Notes: generated by a model not told the origin, from the letters alone. 64,000 bases of DNA from Tretioscincus oriximinensis (GCA_022410635.1 JAJVDF010000027.1:3807058-3871057); one strand, 5' to 3'; positions 1 to 12,001 are shown, counted from the first letter of the stretch. Made by a program: numbers and translations.

Positions 1-1283
1 AGAGATAGTGCTTCAGTAGCATTCCCCTGTGGGTACAATTCTGACCAAATGACAGGGATTGTGAAATTTCCAATGCTAGTAAACAAAAAAAGTGGTTTTT
101 ATTTTCTGAAAGGAAAGCAACAGATTTGGATTTCAAATCTTAGATATGCACAATGTATTACTCATGAGTAATGAAGGTGCCATAGTCCTATATACATTGT
201 CTGTATCACTGCCAAGAAAGTTGCTTAAAAGTGTCCATGGAAAGTTGATGCCTCTTTCCTGTACTAAAACTCAAGAGCAGGNCCTAACATGATGCCTACC
301 TAACACAGTTGCATAGAGCCACTTTCCTACTCTTATACAAGTGATCTAATGCTTACACATTCCACACAAGCTTGCTGTGTTCCCAATCATTTGTCCTCTA
401 TGTGCAGTCTGTTTGTTTCTACTTGCATTTCATTCACTGTGCAGAAGGAGATCTTGTGGACAATGAACAATCTTATCCCATTTCTTTCAGTGACGATAAG
501 TCTGATCTCCGGGTGATACCAGGGAGCTGCTCTTGCAACTTATTAGATAATGGATGAGATGTAAAATCCATTCTATGGTAGAAGAACACCCCCGAGGTTG
601 ATAGGTTTGTCAGAATAAATAGGCCTTCCCTGACACAAACACATTAAGCATTCCCTTGTTACAACACAGCATGATTTATAAGAAAAGCAAGCATCAGTTT
701 AAGGAAAGATGGGCTCATTAATAGCGAGGATTTTGTTTTTCATTACAAGTCCCAGTGTCACATAACCTTTTTGGCCCTCTAGGTCTAACATTAGCATTTA
801 CATTACTCCTGGCCCCAATATTGGTGCTCAATGGGACTCCTCTTGGCATGGAACTGTTTAAAAGCAGCATATCTTGGCATGAAAAAGAATAGGCAAAATG
901 GAGTTGCTTGTGGACTTCTTGTATTAGATCCATTTAGCATCTGGATACTAGACTTTGACATATAAGTTGCTGAGACTACAGTCCTACACACCCTCTTTTT
1001 GGTGACAAGAGGAATTAGGTATAAAAGCAATTAATTCCTGAATAGCGATTGTTAGGACTTAATTATTTCATCATTGCATTCATAACAAAAAGGCTGAAAT
1101 GGCAGTAGGATGGATTTATAGTAAGAAGGAATGATAGCTTGTGTACAGAAAAAAACCCTACTCACTAGTCACTTAGTTGGTGCCTCCTGGTTTCTGAAGT
1201 CCTATGAACTTCAGAACAAATGTACTACCTCCACAAGTTTAGTGATATGGCACAAAAATCAACTGTATTCTGTGAGTTAGACT

Positions 1284-1519
1284 GGTTTTTGTGGTTAGAA
1301 TGTCAGACATCTGAAAGTCTCATGGTTCGATTCTGCTTTCCTTCACAAAAAACAGCTGAATGATCCTGGGCTGGCCACAGTTCTTCAGAGCTCTCCCAGC
1401 TCCATCTACTTCACTAGGTGCCTGTAGTGAAGAGAAGAACAGAAGGTTGTGTAAACTGTTTAGATTCCCTTTGGGTTGAGAAAAGCGGGTTACAAAAACC
1501 GACTCTTCTTTTTCTATTC
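1284..1519 (+). mobile_element. tRNA-derived SINE, family A
   Basis: Has a tRNA-like head (GTGGTTAGAATGTCAGAC) and a B-box (GGTTCGATTCT). The body and a tail ending GAGAAAAGCGGG then ACAAAAACCGACTCTTC are shared with the copies at 11208, 22336, 25672, 54122 and 58275. The T/C-rich end is its short tail repeat. Confidence 0.8.
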
Positions 1520-2277
1520 TGTCAGTATATCAGCATGTGCTCCAAGTTGTGATCTCATTAATCTCCTTTGCTGCTATGTAGACTGTCAGTGAATGGAATA
1601 AACATTCTGAATGTTTTTTATGAATTTCTTTAATCTACATTCTCCATTGTGGATTCAATGGCTTAGTTTCTCCACAATACTGAGTTACCAACATTCTCTA
1701 GTGGATAAATATTTTATATATGACATGCACAGATTCTCTTTATTTGTTTCTTTATAGTTTAGTGAATCTTATTATTTAGGACTTATTAGCTTCAAGCCTG
1801 TGTTTTCAAACCAAGAAAATGGCTCATTGGGTGTTGGCCTGAAACATCACAGCCCATCTACAGTGTTTGATCAACCAGGACTGAAGACAAATTGTGAGCA
1901 ACATATCATCACCATTAGAAGATACCTTTGTTGTAATCCAATTTCTCCATAGAATGATATACAGCACTTGCTCCAGTTTACAGGTTTGGTGATTGTAACT
2001 GAAACAAAATCCAAATCTTGACTTGCTTCTGGTGCTCTCTTTCAATGAAAAATAGACTCCTTGCATTGTGACATTTTGGGCATAAATATCTCTATACTAC
2101 GTCTAAATCCTAACAGCCCGCTGAAGTTTCCAGATCAGACTCCAAATCAGATGAAATGGGGTTTGCCAAAACAATTGAAGCTGGTTAGATACACAAGCCA
2201 AAAATTGATGACTAGGAACTATGCTTCGTTAGTGTAGACTACAGTATATGGCATGCAGATGGCAGGACTATCTAGAG

Positions 2278-2521
2278 CAGTGGTTCCCAAACTTTCTTTT
2301 GCCATGCCCCACCTAAGCATCTCTAAAGTCCTGATGCTCATCCCCCCATGAAACATAATTCTTATTATTCAAAAATTGAACTCCTGTTCATATGGAGGAA
2401 GCCTAAAAGGTCATTAAATTAAATTCACTATTAATAATTCATTCTTGTATTCCACTACCACCACCCCTTAAAAATCAAATTGTCCCCCTGTGGGGCATAT
2501 GTTCCTCACTGGGGACCATGG
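2278..2521. mobile_element. hAT-like MITE (244 bp) with perfect 8-bp target duplication
   Basis: The left end CAGTGGTTCCCAA and right end TTGGGGACCATGG analogue (GGGGACCATGG) are inverted repeats of the Charlie-type hAT form. ATCTAGAG flanks both sides (2270-2277 and 2522-2529). No coding capacity. Confidence 0.88.
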
Positions 2522-3694
2522 ATCTAGAGATTTATCCCAGGACAAGGCTCAGTGCAGAACGGCCCAAAGTGTGCCCTCATAAACTTTCTAATAAATATGA
2601 CAAATTATTACACACACATACCTATACAAAAAGACTAGGGCAAATACTTTTGTCCACCTAGCTAGTTGAATTTGACACCAGCCAGATATCTGTCTGCAGG
2701 GCCACAATTGTGGGAGCAAAATAAGTGCTTGCCTAGGACAATGAGCTAGGAGGGGGCACCAAAACAGCCACTGTACCATAGATGTGGTGGTGCCAGAATC
2801 AATGTTGTCCCAGATGATTCAACAGTTGCAGCCTTGTCTGCTATGTGCAGAGAACAAAAGAAAATTGCACTGTGAGACTTGGAAGACATCTAGTGCTCAG
2901 TTTGCATTGAATCTAGAGCTATGAGTCTGTTGCATTCCATAAAGGATTTTGAATTCATAGAACCCCTAGGGGCAGTTCTGGCTCCTGCTTGTGACACCTG
3001 ACACATTGTTTTATGGGTTGGGACAGGTGAAAGCAAATTCCTTCCTCTTTTTTGTGTAGGTATGTCCCCACAAACATAACAGCAAATTCCACCATCTTCC
3101 TCGATAGGTACACGCCTGTGTTGGGCAGTGATGCTGGAAGGCTAGCCACACAAAGACGAACAGGAGATTCAAATATTTCCCGGGGAAAAGGGAATGATTA
3201 ATTCTCTGTGTGGGGGAATATGGTGACAATACAAAGCCATTAAACACTTTCCCAGATTTTATGTAGGAACCCTGGCAAAAAGCCTGGTGAATCCACCATT
3301 GGAGATTATATAGCACATTTCTCCACTGACCAGAGAGTTGCAGAAGTTGTTTTTCAGCATTTCCTTTAACTTGAAAGACAAAATTAAAATTAAAATAATT
3401 CTACACATACATTGTGTTTGTGTGTTTTCTTTCTTTAGCTCAAGATGAATGCTCAAACAATAGCACACTATCCTGAACTCTTCCAAAAGAAAAAAGGGGG
3501 GAAATTATCTTACTCTTTTTCCTGCAAACATAATGGTCACCCTTCATTTTATACAAGTCATTGTGTGTGTTGTGTGTGTAATGTCTCAAAATTTATAAGG
3601 AATATATGCAAACGTTTACGCAACTGGATGTGCGAATGTCAGCATCTTTAAAGCTTGGCAAAGGCATTTGACTTGTATAAGTTTATGCTGCTTC

Positions 3695-3825
3695 ACATTT
3701 TATTGGCATTTTTTATTTTATTGTTATTGATTTTTAACTTATTTGGTTTTATGTTAGTCTACCTTTTTGTTACAGGGCAGTTTATAAAAACTATAAATGA
3801 ATGGATGAATAAAATGCTGTTGAGC
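3695..3825 (+). mobile_element. Possible L2-type LINE 3' tail
   Basis: T-rich TTTTATTGTTATTGATTTTT, GTTAGTCTACCTTTTTGTTA and CAGTTTATAAAAACTATAAA followed by an ATGAATGGATGAATAAA tail resemble degraded L2-type 3' UTR ends. Confidence 0.35.
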
Positions 3826-4385
3826 ACATAATGGCTAAGAGCACCAACAACAACAAAAAATGAAGTATTAAGATTACATCTATATATTTGAGTTTTTCTG
3901 TTCTTTGGAGCTCTCTTTGATACAGGGAAATCATTCCCAAAATTGATTATCTACTCAGGTTCTGCATAATTTCTTTCAAAATCTATGCTTTCTGCAGAAT
4001 GGATTTTTTTTTCCAGAGTACATTTTTTGCCTCATAAAATTGCTTTCTCCTTAAACTTGNTTGCTGTTCTGGAGTATATAATCTGGGGCTTTCACAAAGG
4101 GAGAAAATGCTTTTTAGCTTTCTCTGGGATCCCAGAAAAACATAACATTAATTGTGCACTTAATGCAGGGAAATCCTGTTCTAGAGCTTCAGATCTGGAA
4201 ACTGAATGATTTTAATATTGTATATGAGATTCCTTGAAAGAAGAGACACTCCTTAAACTTCACATAAGAGATTCAACAGTTCCTCTCCCAACTTCTGTAC
4301 TGTAGTGGGCAAAAGAAGAGCAAGGTGCCAATATCTATGTATTGCAGAAAACATCTATTGAAACCACAATGCATATTTATTTTTT

Positions 4386-4701
4386 TCACCCAGATGGTCA
4401 TCAGCCTTTGGAATCTACTTCCAGAAGATGTGGTGGTAGCTAGCAGCCTGGATAGTTTTAAGAGGGGTTTAGACACATTCATGGGTATAAATAGCTACTA
4501 GAATAGATGTCTTGATACTGCCACTGAGATGGAGCAACAGGCAGGATTCCTGAAATGCCGTTTGCAGGGTGTCGAGAACAGCTGAAGATTTTGCCTTCTT
4601 CTGCTCCAGACTGCCCAGGTGCAATTGGTGGGCTTTGTGTGAGACAGTATGCTGGATAGATGGGCTCCAGCCGATTCAGCAGGCCTCCTCTTATGTTCTT
4701 A
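4386..4701 (+). mobile_element. CR1 LINE 3' end
   Basis: The end of ORF2 and the 3' UTR of a CR1: GGTTTAGACACATTCATGG, GAGATGGAGCAACAGGCAGG, CAGACTGCCCAGGTGCA, ATGCTGGATAGATGGGCTCC and a CTTATGTTCTTA terminus. The same segments occur at 48378-48597 and, reversed, at 19893, 30140 and 33238. Confidence 0.85.
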
Positions 4702-5381
4702 TCCTTTTCACTTTTAAAACATGGACCTACTTGTTGAAGGAAGAGAAAAGATTCATATTGGAGAAATGCAGGAGGTGCATGGGAGAAACCAAAGAAAGAG
4801 AGAGAAATAAGGAAAAATGTTGATGTGAGAGGCAGGCTGAGAAAAGGTAAACAGTGAGAAAGCAGAAGAGCCCTGTGGCTGAAAAAAGGGAGTTATTTCT
4901 TATAAATATATATATTAAACTCCCTGCCATCCTACAAGGGAACAACATTCATGGTACAGTTCATGTGCAGAAGTGAGTATACAAAGCCTCCTCTTGTCTG
5001 AATGTGAAAACAAGGACTATGCCTCACCCACACAGAAGCTGGCTCATGCAAAGAACAATGGTAAGATTTTTGACAGCACATCGAGTTACACCAAGGGAAG
5101 CTTAATGAGATTTCAAAAGAAAAACTGCCAAAATAATCATCTGTATAGGCTGACAAAAATGATAGGGTAAGCCCTTTATCACACCATACATGGAAATAAT
5201 GCTATTTAGTCAATCTGGACTAAACCAACATACTGTAGTTCCACCCAACAAAAGAGTTATAATGGCTTGGTAGATGGGAACTCCTTCCACTGTTTACATG
5301 GAGTTCACCTGCTTTAAATAAAGCTGCAGCAATCATAAAGATCTCACCTAATTGTTCCATGTTAGCCAGCATGAGTTTAAG

Positions 5382-5593
5382 TAGGCTGACCAGATGACCC
5401 CTTTTGGGGTGTGTGTGTTAAAACCCATTTTGGGGGTGTCTCCCGTTTTTTTTCTGAGGGAAAAAAATAAAAAAACAAAAAACTTTTTTGAAAAAAATCT
5501 TTTTTTGAAAAAATTTCCCTCAGAAAAAACTGAGAGGCACCCCAAAAACAGGTTTTCCAACCCCCCCAAAAAAGGGGTTATCTGGTCAGCCTA
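5382..5593. mobile_element. Foldback hAT-like MITE, copy 1 (212 bp)
   Basis: The TIRs are TAGGCTGACCAGATGACC and its inverse at the right end (ATCTGGTCAGCCTA). The whole element is near palindromic around an A/T-rich centre. Flanks are AGTTTAAG (5374-5381) and ATTTAAG (5594-5600), a target duplication with one small gap. ORFs here are palindrome artefacts. Confidence 0.85.
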
Positions 5594-6897
5594 ATTTAAG
5601 CCATGTTTGTACAGAAGAAGATAGGAAAAATGGGGCTTTATTTGCATAAACATTTGTGACTGCTTTTGAGGCAGACTGTGTTTTATTTTTATTTGAAGTG
5701 TGTCATAAAAACTGTGCCTAGCTGTGCCCTATGGGAGAGTAAATGCATCAACACCTACTTTCATGCCATCCTTTGCTATAATGTCCTTCTTCAAATATCT
5801 CAAACTTCCACTAATCCCAATCAGCAGAAGTTTTCTGGAGGACATTAATATGTCTCCGCCTTACGTATTGAGATAGAAGAAAGGATTTAAAAAAATCTTT
5901 TATGAGAATTTAGTGAAGGAAAGGAATGAAATAGCTATGTTGGAGAAAGACTGTAGGAAAGGCCAGAACAACAATGGTGAGCAGTGGAAGTATGTGCGTG
6001 TGCGCATGTGTTATTGCAGAAAATAGGAAACCACTGAAGCTGGAAGGCAAAGGAAGGGGGTGACATGGATGGGGTAATGAACCAAGGAAGGATTGTGTTT
6101 TGATTAGTTGTAAACTGGCTGGGAAAAGATTCAGTAAGGCCCAGTGCCATCTGGAATAACTGTGTTGAGTCTTTCCATTTAATCACTTTTTTATTAGCAC
6201 TCAAAAACAAATGAAGTCACAGCACCTTAGAGACCAAGTCATTAGTTGCTTGAGCCACAACCCTTCTGTCTTTCTGTTACTGTAGACTAAATCAACCACT
6301 CTTCTGGAATTGATTGTAGCTAATAACGTTCCTTAAAAACAGGTGCTATCTATTGTGAAAAATATGCTCTAGTCAATAATAAATTCACACAGGCTTCTGC
6401 AAGAAAAAAAATCCATTATTTCTGTCACATGTTTTAATGCTGTGTAGGGTCTAGACTCTTGTGGGTAATTGTTGACCTTGGAAGACTTCCGGGTGAGTCT
6501 GAAATATTTATTGAATGTCCTAATCAATTATTTATTGACTGCACATTGGACTTTTACGGAATTGGTAGACTAACCAAGTAGGGCTCCTGAAATGCCTCCT
6601 CTACTTTTCAAAACTGGTCTATTGGCATTATAAACAAATCTGTCTGTAGACCACTGCTAAGCATCCTCCACAGTGTTCTAAATTATATACTGGAATATCC
6701 ATTCTTGGGTTGATGGAACACAAATGAATGGTTTGCTGTATTACAGCTGAAAGCCTGGCACTAATTCAATGAAGATGCGCAACTAGTGCTAGAAGTGTGC
6801 CAATGTGGGTGCCCAACCGAAACAGTCCCAGTTGTCAATCTCTAGAATTGACCAGATGTCTGAGCCCCATAGGTGTCTGGCTGGATTCCTACTTACA

Positions 6898-7976
6898 ATG
6901 TACTTACTTACTTACATTTATACCCCGCCCCATACCTGAAGGTCTCAGGGCAGCAACAACAAAACAGTAGTACAAAATTTACATTTTTTTTAAAAAGTAT
7001 AATCAGTATCTGAAGGTGGGGAGGAAAAATAGCATTTCTTCAACCAAAGGCCAGGTTGAAGAGGTGTGTCTTTAAGGACCTTCTAAAAGAGTACAATGAT
7101 GATGTCAGGCGCACTTTAAGGGAGAGATTATTCCAAAGACTGGGGGCAACCACCGAGAAGGCCCTACCCCAGGTTCCCACTCACTGGCTGTTGGAAGAGG
7201 TGGTACAACCAGGAGGGCCTCCCCTGCAGATCTTAAGGCATGGGCTGGTCTGTATGGGAGAAGGCGTTCCTTTAGGTATTTGGGGACCAAGTTATTTAGG
7301 GCCTTATAAGTTAAAGTTAATACCTTGAATTGGGCTTGGTAGCGGATTGGCAGCCAGTGCAGCTCTTTCAAGACTGGCATGATGTGTGTCCAGCCAGCAG
7401 TCTAGCTGCTGCATTCTGCACCAACTGTAGCTTCCAAACTGTTTTCAAGAGCAGCCACATAAAGAGTGAATTACAGTAGTCCAATCTGGAAGTTACCAGA
7501 GCATGGATTACTGTGGCTAAATCATNCCTGTTCAGAAGTGGCTGTAACTGGTGAACCACTGGAAGTAGGCACTCCTGGCCACCCCCTCCACGTGAGTTTC
7601 AAGTATTAGCAAAGAGTCCAGGAGCACCCCCAGATTTCGCACCTGTCCATTATAGGGTAATTTAACCCCATCAAAGACAGGGTGCCTCCTCACTTCACGA
7701 ACTCGGGATGCTTCAACACACAGCGCCTCCGTCTTGTCTGGATTCAGCTTCAATTTATTGGCCCCCATCCAGTCCATTACTGCTTCCAGGCATCTGTCAA
7801 GCAACCTCCTCTCCTGATTGAGATGGAATAGAGAGATAGAGCTGCATGTCATCTGCATATTGATGACACTTCACTCCAAATCTCCTGATGACTTCTCCCA
7901 ACAGCTTCATATAGATGTTGAAAATCATGGGGGAGAGGATCGACCCCTGAAGAACCCCACAAGTTAGCACTCAGGG
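6898..7976 (-). mobile_element. L2-like LINE, ORF2 3' half and 3' end
   Basis: On the - strand three open segments in different frames give reverse transcriptase pieces: LQGSILSPMIFNIYMKLLGE and YADDMQL (catalytic box) near 7850-7960, then [38 protein letters not shown], and finally [20 protein letters not shown]. This is the usual order at the C-end of L2/CR1-type ORF2, and the LHWLPI block is typical of L2. Frames change at about 7545 and 7370, so the copy is dead. It ends at low coordinates in a TAAG/CTTA repeat, consistent with an L2-type short-repeat tail. Confidence 0.85.
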
Positions 7977-8748
7977 TGTCGAGTAAGATTTTTCCATTTT
8001 AAGTAAGTTTATCGAAATACGTGTCCCATGGAAGATTAATATTACTTGATTATGGTTTCAAAGCTATATGGATTATCTATATGCCATCAGTTTGAAATCT
8101 GGAAAAAATACTTTCCAACAATTAATTTAATATGACAATATAGATATGCCATTTCCCCATCTATATTTTTGCTTCAATCTTTCTAAACTAGAGTCTAATT
8201 CTAAATTATGTCTATACTAGTTGATAAGCCCATTGCAAAAAAATGCAACAATCTCTAGCAAGCTGCAAATGCACTAGTGCTAAAAATGGATGCGACAGTG
8301 TATCATGTTCTGGATATGTGAACCAATAAGACTTTGGCTCAGGGCCTTTGCAGCAGTGGAAAGGATAAAAGCAAGTCTGGTTGAAAGGGGCTGCTGCGGT
8401 GCTGTAGAGATCAGCTGTTCACACCAGCTTTGTTGTAATAATTGTCGGCACAATCCTGGAGATCAGCCATATGGTTATGGCTGACCCGATTAGGCTAGAA
8501 CATAGGAGGAGAAAATGAAGAGACTGGAAGCAGCAATCAGGTGAAAAAGAGAGAGAGAGTTTAAGCTTGCAAGGGTTTAGGTACAGCCAGAAAAGGGAGC
8601 ATGGAGGAAATGACATTGAAGCAAAAACTGGGAAGGTGATTGGAGGAAGGCTAGAGTCAAGCAAGAGAATGAAGCTTCTGCTTCCCTTCCTGCCTCCTTC
8701 TTTCAAGGGAGGGAAAAAGGAGCTGCAGGCTGACAATGGGAAGGGAGG

Positions 8749-8884
8749 CAACCCAGCTGGGGTTGGGTCTTGAAGCTTCCTCTCCACCCTCTTTCTAAGC
8801 AGAGAAAAGGGTTTCTTCTTAGCCTTTCTCTGCTCAGGGAGGGGGCAGAGTAGCAGCTTCAAGACCCCAAGCCCAGCTGGGTTG
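8749..8884. repeat. Inverted repeat with about 60-bp arms
   Basis: CAACCCAGCTGG near 8749 pairs with CCAGCTGGGTTG (8873-8884). GGTCTTGAAGCT pairs with AGCTTCAAGACC, and AGCAGAGAAA (8798-8807) with TTTCTCTGCT (8825-8834). Weaker pairing extends outwards (CAATGGGAA / TTTCCCAT). Confidence 0.75.
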
Positions 8885-10439
8885 TTTCCCATCGGGGAGG
8901 TAGGAACTAGGGACAGGGGAAGGAGTCACCCAGGAGCTGCGGACGGAGCAGCTACATGTTCTGTTTGGACATTGAAACAGGTTTGGAAACAGACAGGGGA
9001 TTTGGCATTCACTTCAGATTGGCTTCAGAGATTTCCGAAAGACTTTAGGTTCCATTTTTAGCCGCAGTGTAGTGAAGCTGGATCAAAATTTAGTTGTGTC
9101 CACTTTAGTTTAAAAGAGCATCCTCTTTTCCTGATGGCTATTCTTACTTTAAAAGGGGACTGAAGGTGGATTAGAACTTGCATGTAACCATAGAACATAG
9201 TTTCATCCACTTCCAGCTATCCAACTCTTCACAAGCAGTTCACTTTAAAAGGAGTGGGAGATAGCGAAAGAAGAGGTAAAAGACATGGGGAATAGAGGGA
9301 GGGAGGCAAGAGGACAAGGCGGGTTGGATGCTCTATTCCTTGGGTAACAGGTGAAGTCACTGGCTCTGATTTCCCTTCAAGTGGAGTGGTGATATAGGGT
9401 TTGTAATTTATCTTTGCTACATCTATTTGCTATGGCTCTTCCATAAATTTGGTAGGGAGTCAGTATTCTTTTCTGTTGCAGTTGATGCCATTTTATCTTT
9501 TTGAGTGGATTCAAGTACTATTAAAAACCCCATTCAAGATTGTAGTGTAAATCTGTAGAAATTTGTCAAAGTTTTAAAGAAGACTGAAAGGGAAAGATAT
9601 ATTAATTCATCTTGATAGTCATCCATAAGTCATTCATAAGTCAAGGGCCCTCTTGACTTAAAAGGAAATTTCATCCCCTGCCAACTGTGTTGATTATGAT
9701 ATTTCAGATCCCTACTTTCAGTTGTTCCATTCAATGTATGTTTTGGTCTGTGCCTATCCATAAGGACATTCAAAGTTTAGTACCCCAATGGTTCAACTAA
9801 TTTTCAGCATAATACATCTTTATGCCTTCAGGAAACTGTCAGAATGTCGCAACAGATTTCCTTTTCTGATTTATTGCAGATTTCCTTTGCTGTGGGGGAA
9901 GAAAAAAAAACCCCAAGCATCAGAATGAAATAATAATCCATTTCTCACCAATGGTGAATGACCCATTCACCTCTTTTTAGATGTGTCCATAGAGAGCAGT
10001 CAACCCATTCGTTGTCCTATCACATTATGCATAAGTATAATTTCAACATTGCTGCAGTGAATTGTGATTTCCTATGGTACTTAATGTGACAGTAGGAGCG
10101 TGACAGAGTACAAAATGGAACTGCAGAAATGAGACATGAGGCAGATAAACATTTTAGTGTCAAGTGCTGCCAATATGTCTATTCATTATGGGCAAGTGCC
10201 GGCTCTGTATCAAGAAATCTCAGAGTGGTTTATCAGTTTGGCTTGTCAGTGCAGCTGAGAAATCCTCCGGAGCTCTGAAGGAGGGTCAAGATTGTAGCTT
10301 NAGAATGAAAAGAAGAGGAAGGTTTTATTTTACTGACATTTTATGTCAACGTGCAAGATATTGAAATTAATTTTGAAAAGATAGCTCAAAGAACAATGAC
10401 ATATGACAAACTGAGGCAATTGAGCTACCAAAATAGTGA

Positions 10440-10800
10440 ATGGTCTGCCATCCACATCCTATGAAGAGTTGTTAAAGGATCTAGGAATATTTAGCTTGCA
10501 AGAGAGATGGCTGAGATGTGCCACAGTGCTGCATGATCTCACTTGTACGAGGAAGGAGTAGAAGCAATGGGATGAAACTGTAAGAGAGTAAATANAGCTT
10601 AAATATTAGGAAAAAAACTTTCTGATAGTGAGGGTGATCAGCTATGGAATAGATTGCTGCAAGAGGTTGTATGTTCTCCTTTGATGAAACAGAAGCTGGA
10701 CAGTCATCTGTCTGTAATACACAAGTGAAGCTTGGCTCTTGGGTGGGCCAGGGCAGATAAACAAAGGGGGGGGGGGCTTCCTCTTGCCAGGTTACATTAC
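10440..10800 (+). mobile_element. Degraded LINE (CR1-type) 3' region
   Basis: AAAAAACTTTCTGATAGTGA, GGTGATCAGCTATGGAATAG, TTGCTGCAAGAGGTTGTATG and GAAACAGAAGCTGGACAGTC follow the CR1/L3-type pattern (FLTVRVISYGIDCCKRLY). It is followed by a C/G run. No open frame survives. Confidence 0.6.
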
Positions 10801-10811
10801 TATGTTTAAAG

Positions 10812-10950
10812 CTTCAGCACTGCATGGCTTGTTCTCTGGCGTAATTACCGCACCGTGCACCAACAGCAGTTCCGAATAGAACTGATTACTGCTTGTTAGC
10901 GCTTGGCACAGTAATTAGTGCATCAGAGACCCAGCTGTGCAGTGCTGAAG
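10812..10950. repeat. Imperfect 139-bp palindromic element in a PRKN intron
   Basis: CTTCAGCACTGCA (10812-10824) is the exact inverse of TGCAGTGCTGAAG (10938-10950). Pairing continues inwards through TCTCTGG/CAGAGA, GTAATTAC/GTAATTAG and CAACAGCAGT/ACTGCTTGTT. It is not one of the local A/T-rich repeats and carries homeodomain-type TAATTA cores. Confidence 0.7.
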
Positions 10951-11049
10951 AGCTTGAAAATGAGTTAAGAAAACCAGGCAGGAGGGATGGTCCTGGCTCA
11001 GAGGGGGGGAGGGGAATCTAATGGCCCAGCCTTTGGGGGCTGGGGCCCT

Positions 11050-11150
11050 ATGGGTACCTACACCCTTGCTGTAATAGCTTAGTAAATCCTACATTGAACA
11101 AGAGGTTGGACCTGGTGCCTGGAGATTTCTTCTTTATGATTCTATGAATA
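11050..11150 (+). mobile_element. Possible CR1 3' end with ATTCTATG terminus
   Basis: GAGGTTGGACCTGGTGCCTG and TTTATGATTCTATGAATA match the general form of CR1 ends (tandem ATTCTATG). Short and diverged. Confidence 0.45.
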
Positions 11151-11207
11151 ACCTTAAAGTAATTTATAAATTTATAAAGCAATTTAAGGGGAAGGGGTTG
11201 AACTACC

Positions 11208-11420
11208 AGTTTGGTGTAATGGTTAGAGTGTTGGACTATCTGGTAATGGTTAGAGTGTTGGACTATCTGGTTTGATTTCACACTCCTCCATGAAGCCAGA
11301 TGGGTTATCTTGGGTCAGTCACAGTTCTTTAGAACTGTGTCTACTGAGGAGAAAGCAACAAAAGCTATGTATGCCATCCTTTTGTGAAAGGAGGTTATAA
11401 ATAAGTATCGTCATCGTCAT
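11208..11420 (+). mobile_element. tRNA-derived SINE, family A, with duplicated A-box
   Basis: The body matches the other family A copies (CCAGATGGGT, CAGTCACAGTTCTTTAGAAC). A perfect 27-bp tandem duplication (11217-11243 and 11244-11270) repeats the A-box head (GGTTAGAGTGTTGGAC). The tail runs into an ATT microsatellite. Confidence 0.8.
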
Positions 11421-11424
11421 TATA

Positions 11425-11436
11425 TTATTATTATTA

Positions 11437-11499
<63 letters not shown>

Positions 11500-11500
11500 T
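11425..11500 (+). repeat. (ATT)n microsatellite
   Basis: An uninterrupted TTA/ATT run apart from one base, following the tail of the SINE at 11208. Confidence 0.95.
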
Positions 11501-11701
11501 AATGTGGAAGTCAGAGTAAAAAATTCTTTGAAAAAATGTTAATGAGCAGGCTATGTAATAAGATGCATAGTTAAAAGAGATTGCAAGAATAAATGGAGGA
11601 AAATTAATGATAGATCAGTTGGTGTGCAGAACCTTTAACTGTAGTAGCTTCATGCCTCCATCTATCTTATTTTCTCATAACTTCTGCTTTCCCTTTTTTA
11701 G

Positions 11702-11788
11702 TTTGTATTCTGTCGTGAATGCAAAGAGAATTACCATGATGGGGACTGTCACTCACTCGTTGGCACTCAAGGAACCTCGGCTCTACAG
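11702..11788 (+). CDS. PRKN: PRKN coding exon (end of IBR domain; counterpart of human exon 10)
   Basis: Parkin is a cytosolic/mitochondrial RBR-type E3 ubiquitin ligase acting with PINK1 in mitophagy. The exon is bounded by a pyrimidine-rich tract ending in AG (11700-11701) and a GT donor (11789-11790). It is in phase 0 at both ends and encodes 29 residues. They begin FVFCRECKENYHDGDC, matching the C-terminal half of the IBR zinc domain. The four ligands of the second IBR zinc site (human C365, C368, H373, C377) are all present. The last 13 residues (HSLVGTQGTSALQ) form the poorly conserved linker to the REP element. The exon is 87 nt, one codon longer than the 84 nt I recall for human; the extra codon lies in the linker. 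Upstream PRKN exons are outside the window. Identity is near certain because the next two exons continue the same protein in phase. Confidence 0.97.
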
Positions 11789-11829
11789 GTATTGTCTTGC
11801 TCTACTAGAGAAAAAGCATCATGTTTTTT

Positions 11830-12001
11830 GTTTGTTTGTTTTTCTATTCCTATTCCCAAAAGTCACAATAAAGATAAAATACAATAAAACAGAGTACAGT
11901 AACATTAAAAACAAAATATAGAAATAGATGCATTAAAAATCACAACAACATCTGGAAGTGGGAAGAGGAAGAAGAAGACTGACACATCTCAGGGTATAGG
12001 C
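11830..12001 (-). mobile_element. L2-like LINE 3' end, part 1 of a split copy
   Basis: A-rich sequence resembling the 3' UTR part of the L2 copies at 6960-7050 and 60480-60600. It ends in the segment GAAGACTGACACATCTC that recurs at 14552 after the inserted foldback element. Confidence 0.5.

Larger units (their letters stand above)
1..11701 (+). other. PRKN: PRKN intron upstream of the IBR-end exon (partial)
   Basis: Because 11702 is an internal PRKN exon on + and no other exon was found before it, this whole stretch is taken as the 3' part of the preceding intron. It holds a SINE (1284-1519), a hAT-like MITE (2278-2521), an L2-like tail (about 3695-3825), a CR1 3' end (4386-4701), a foldback element (5382-5593), an L2 (6898-7976), an inverted repeat (8749-8884), a LINE tail (10440-10800), a 139-bp palindrome (10812-10950) and another SINE (11208-11420). 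I see nothing recognisable in 1-1283, 1520-2269, 2530-3690, 5601-6897 or 9000-10440. Confidence 0.85.

Noticed and set aside
8419..8892. 157-codon ORF on -
   Set aside because: Ser/Pro/Leu-rich translation of a GA/CT-rich block with an inverted repeat; no family resemblance.
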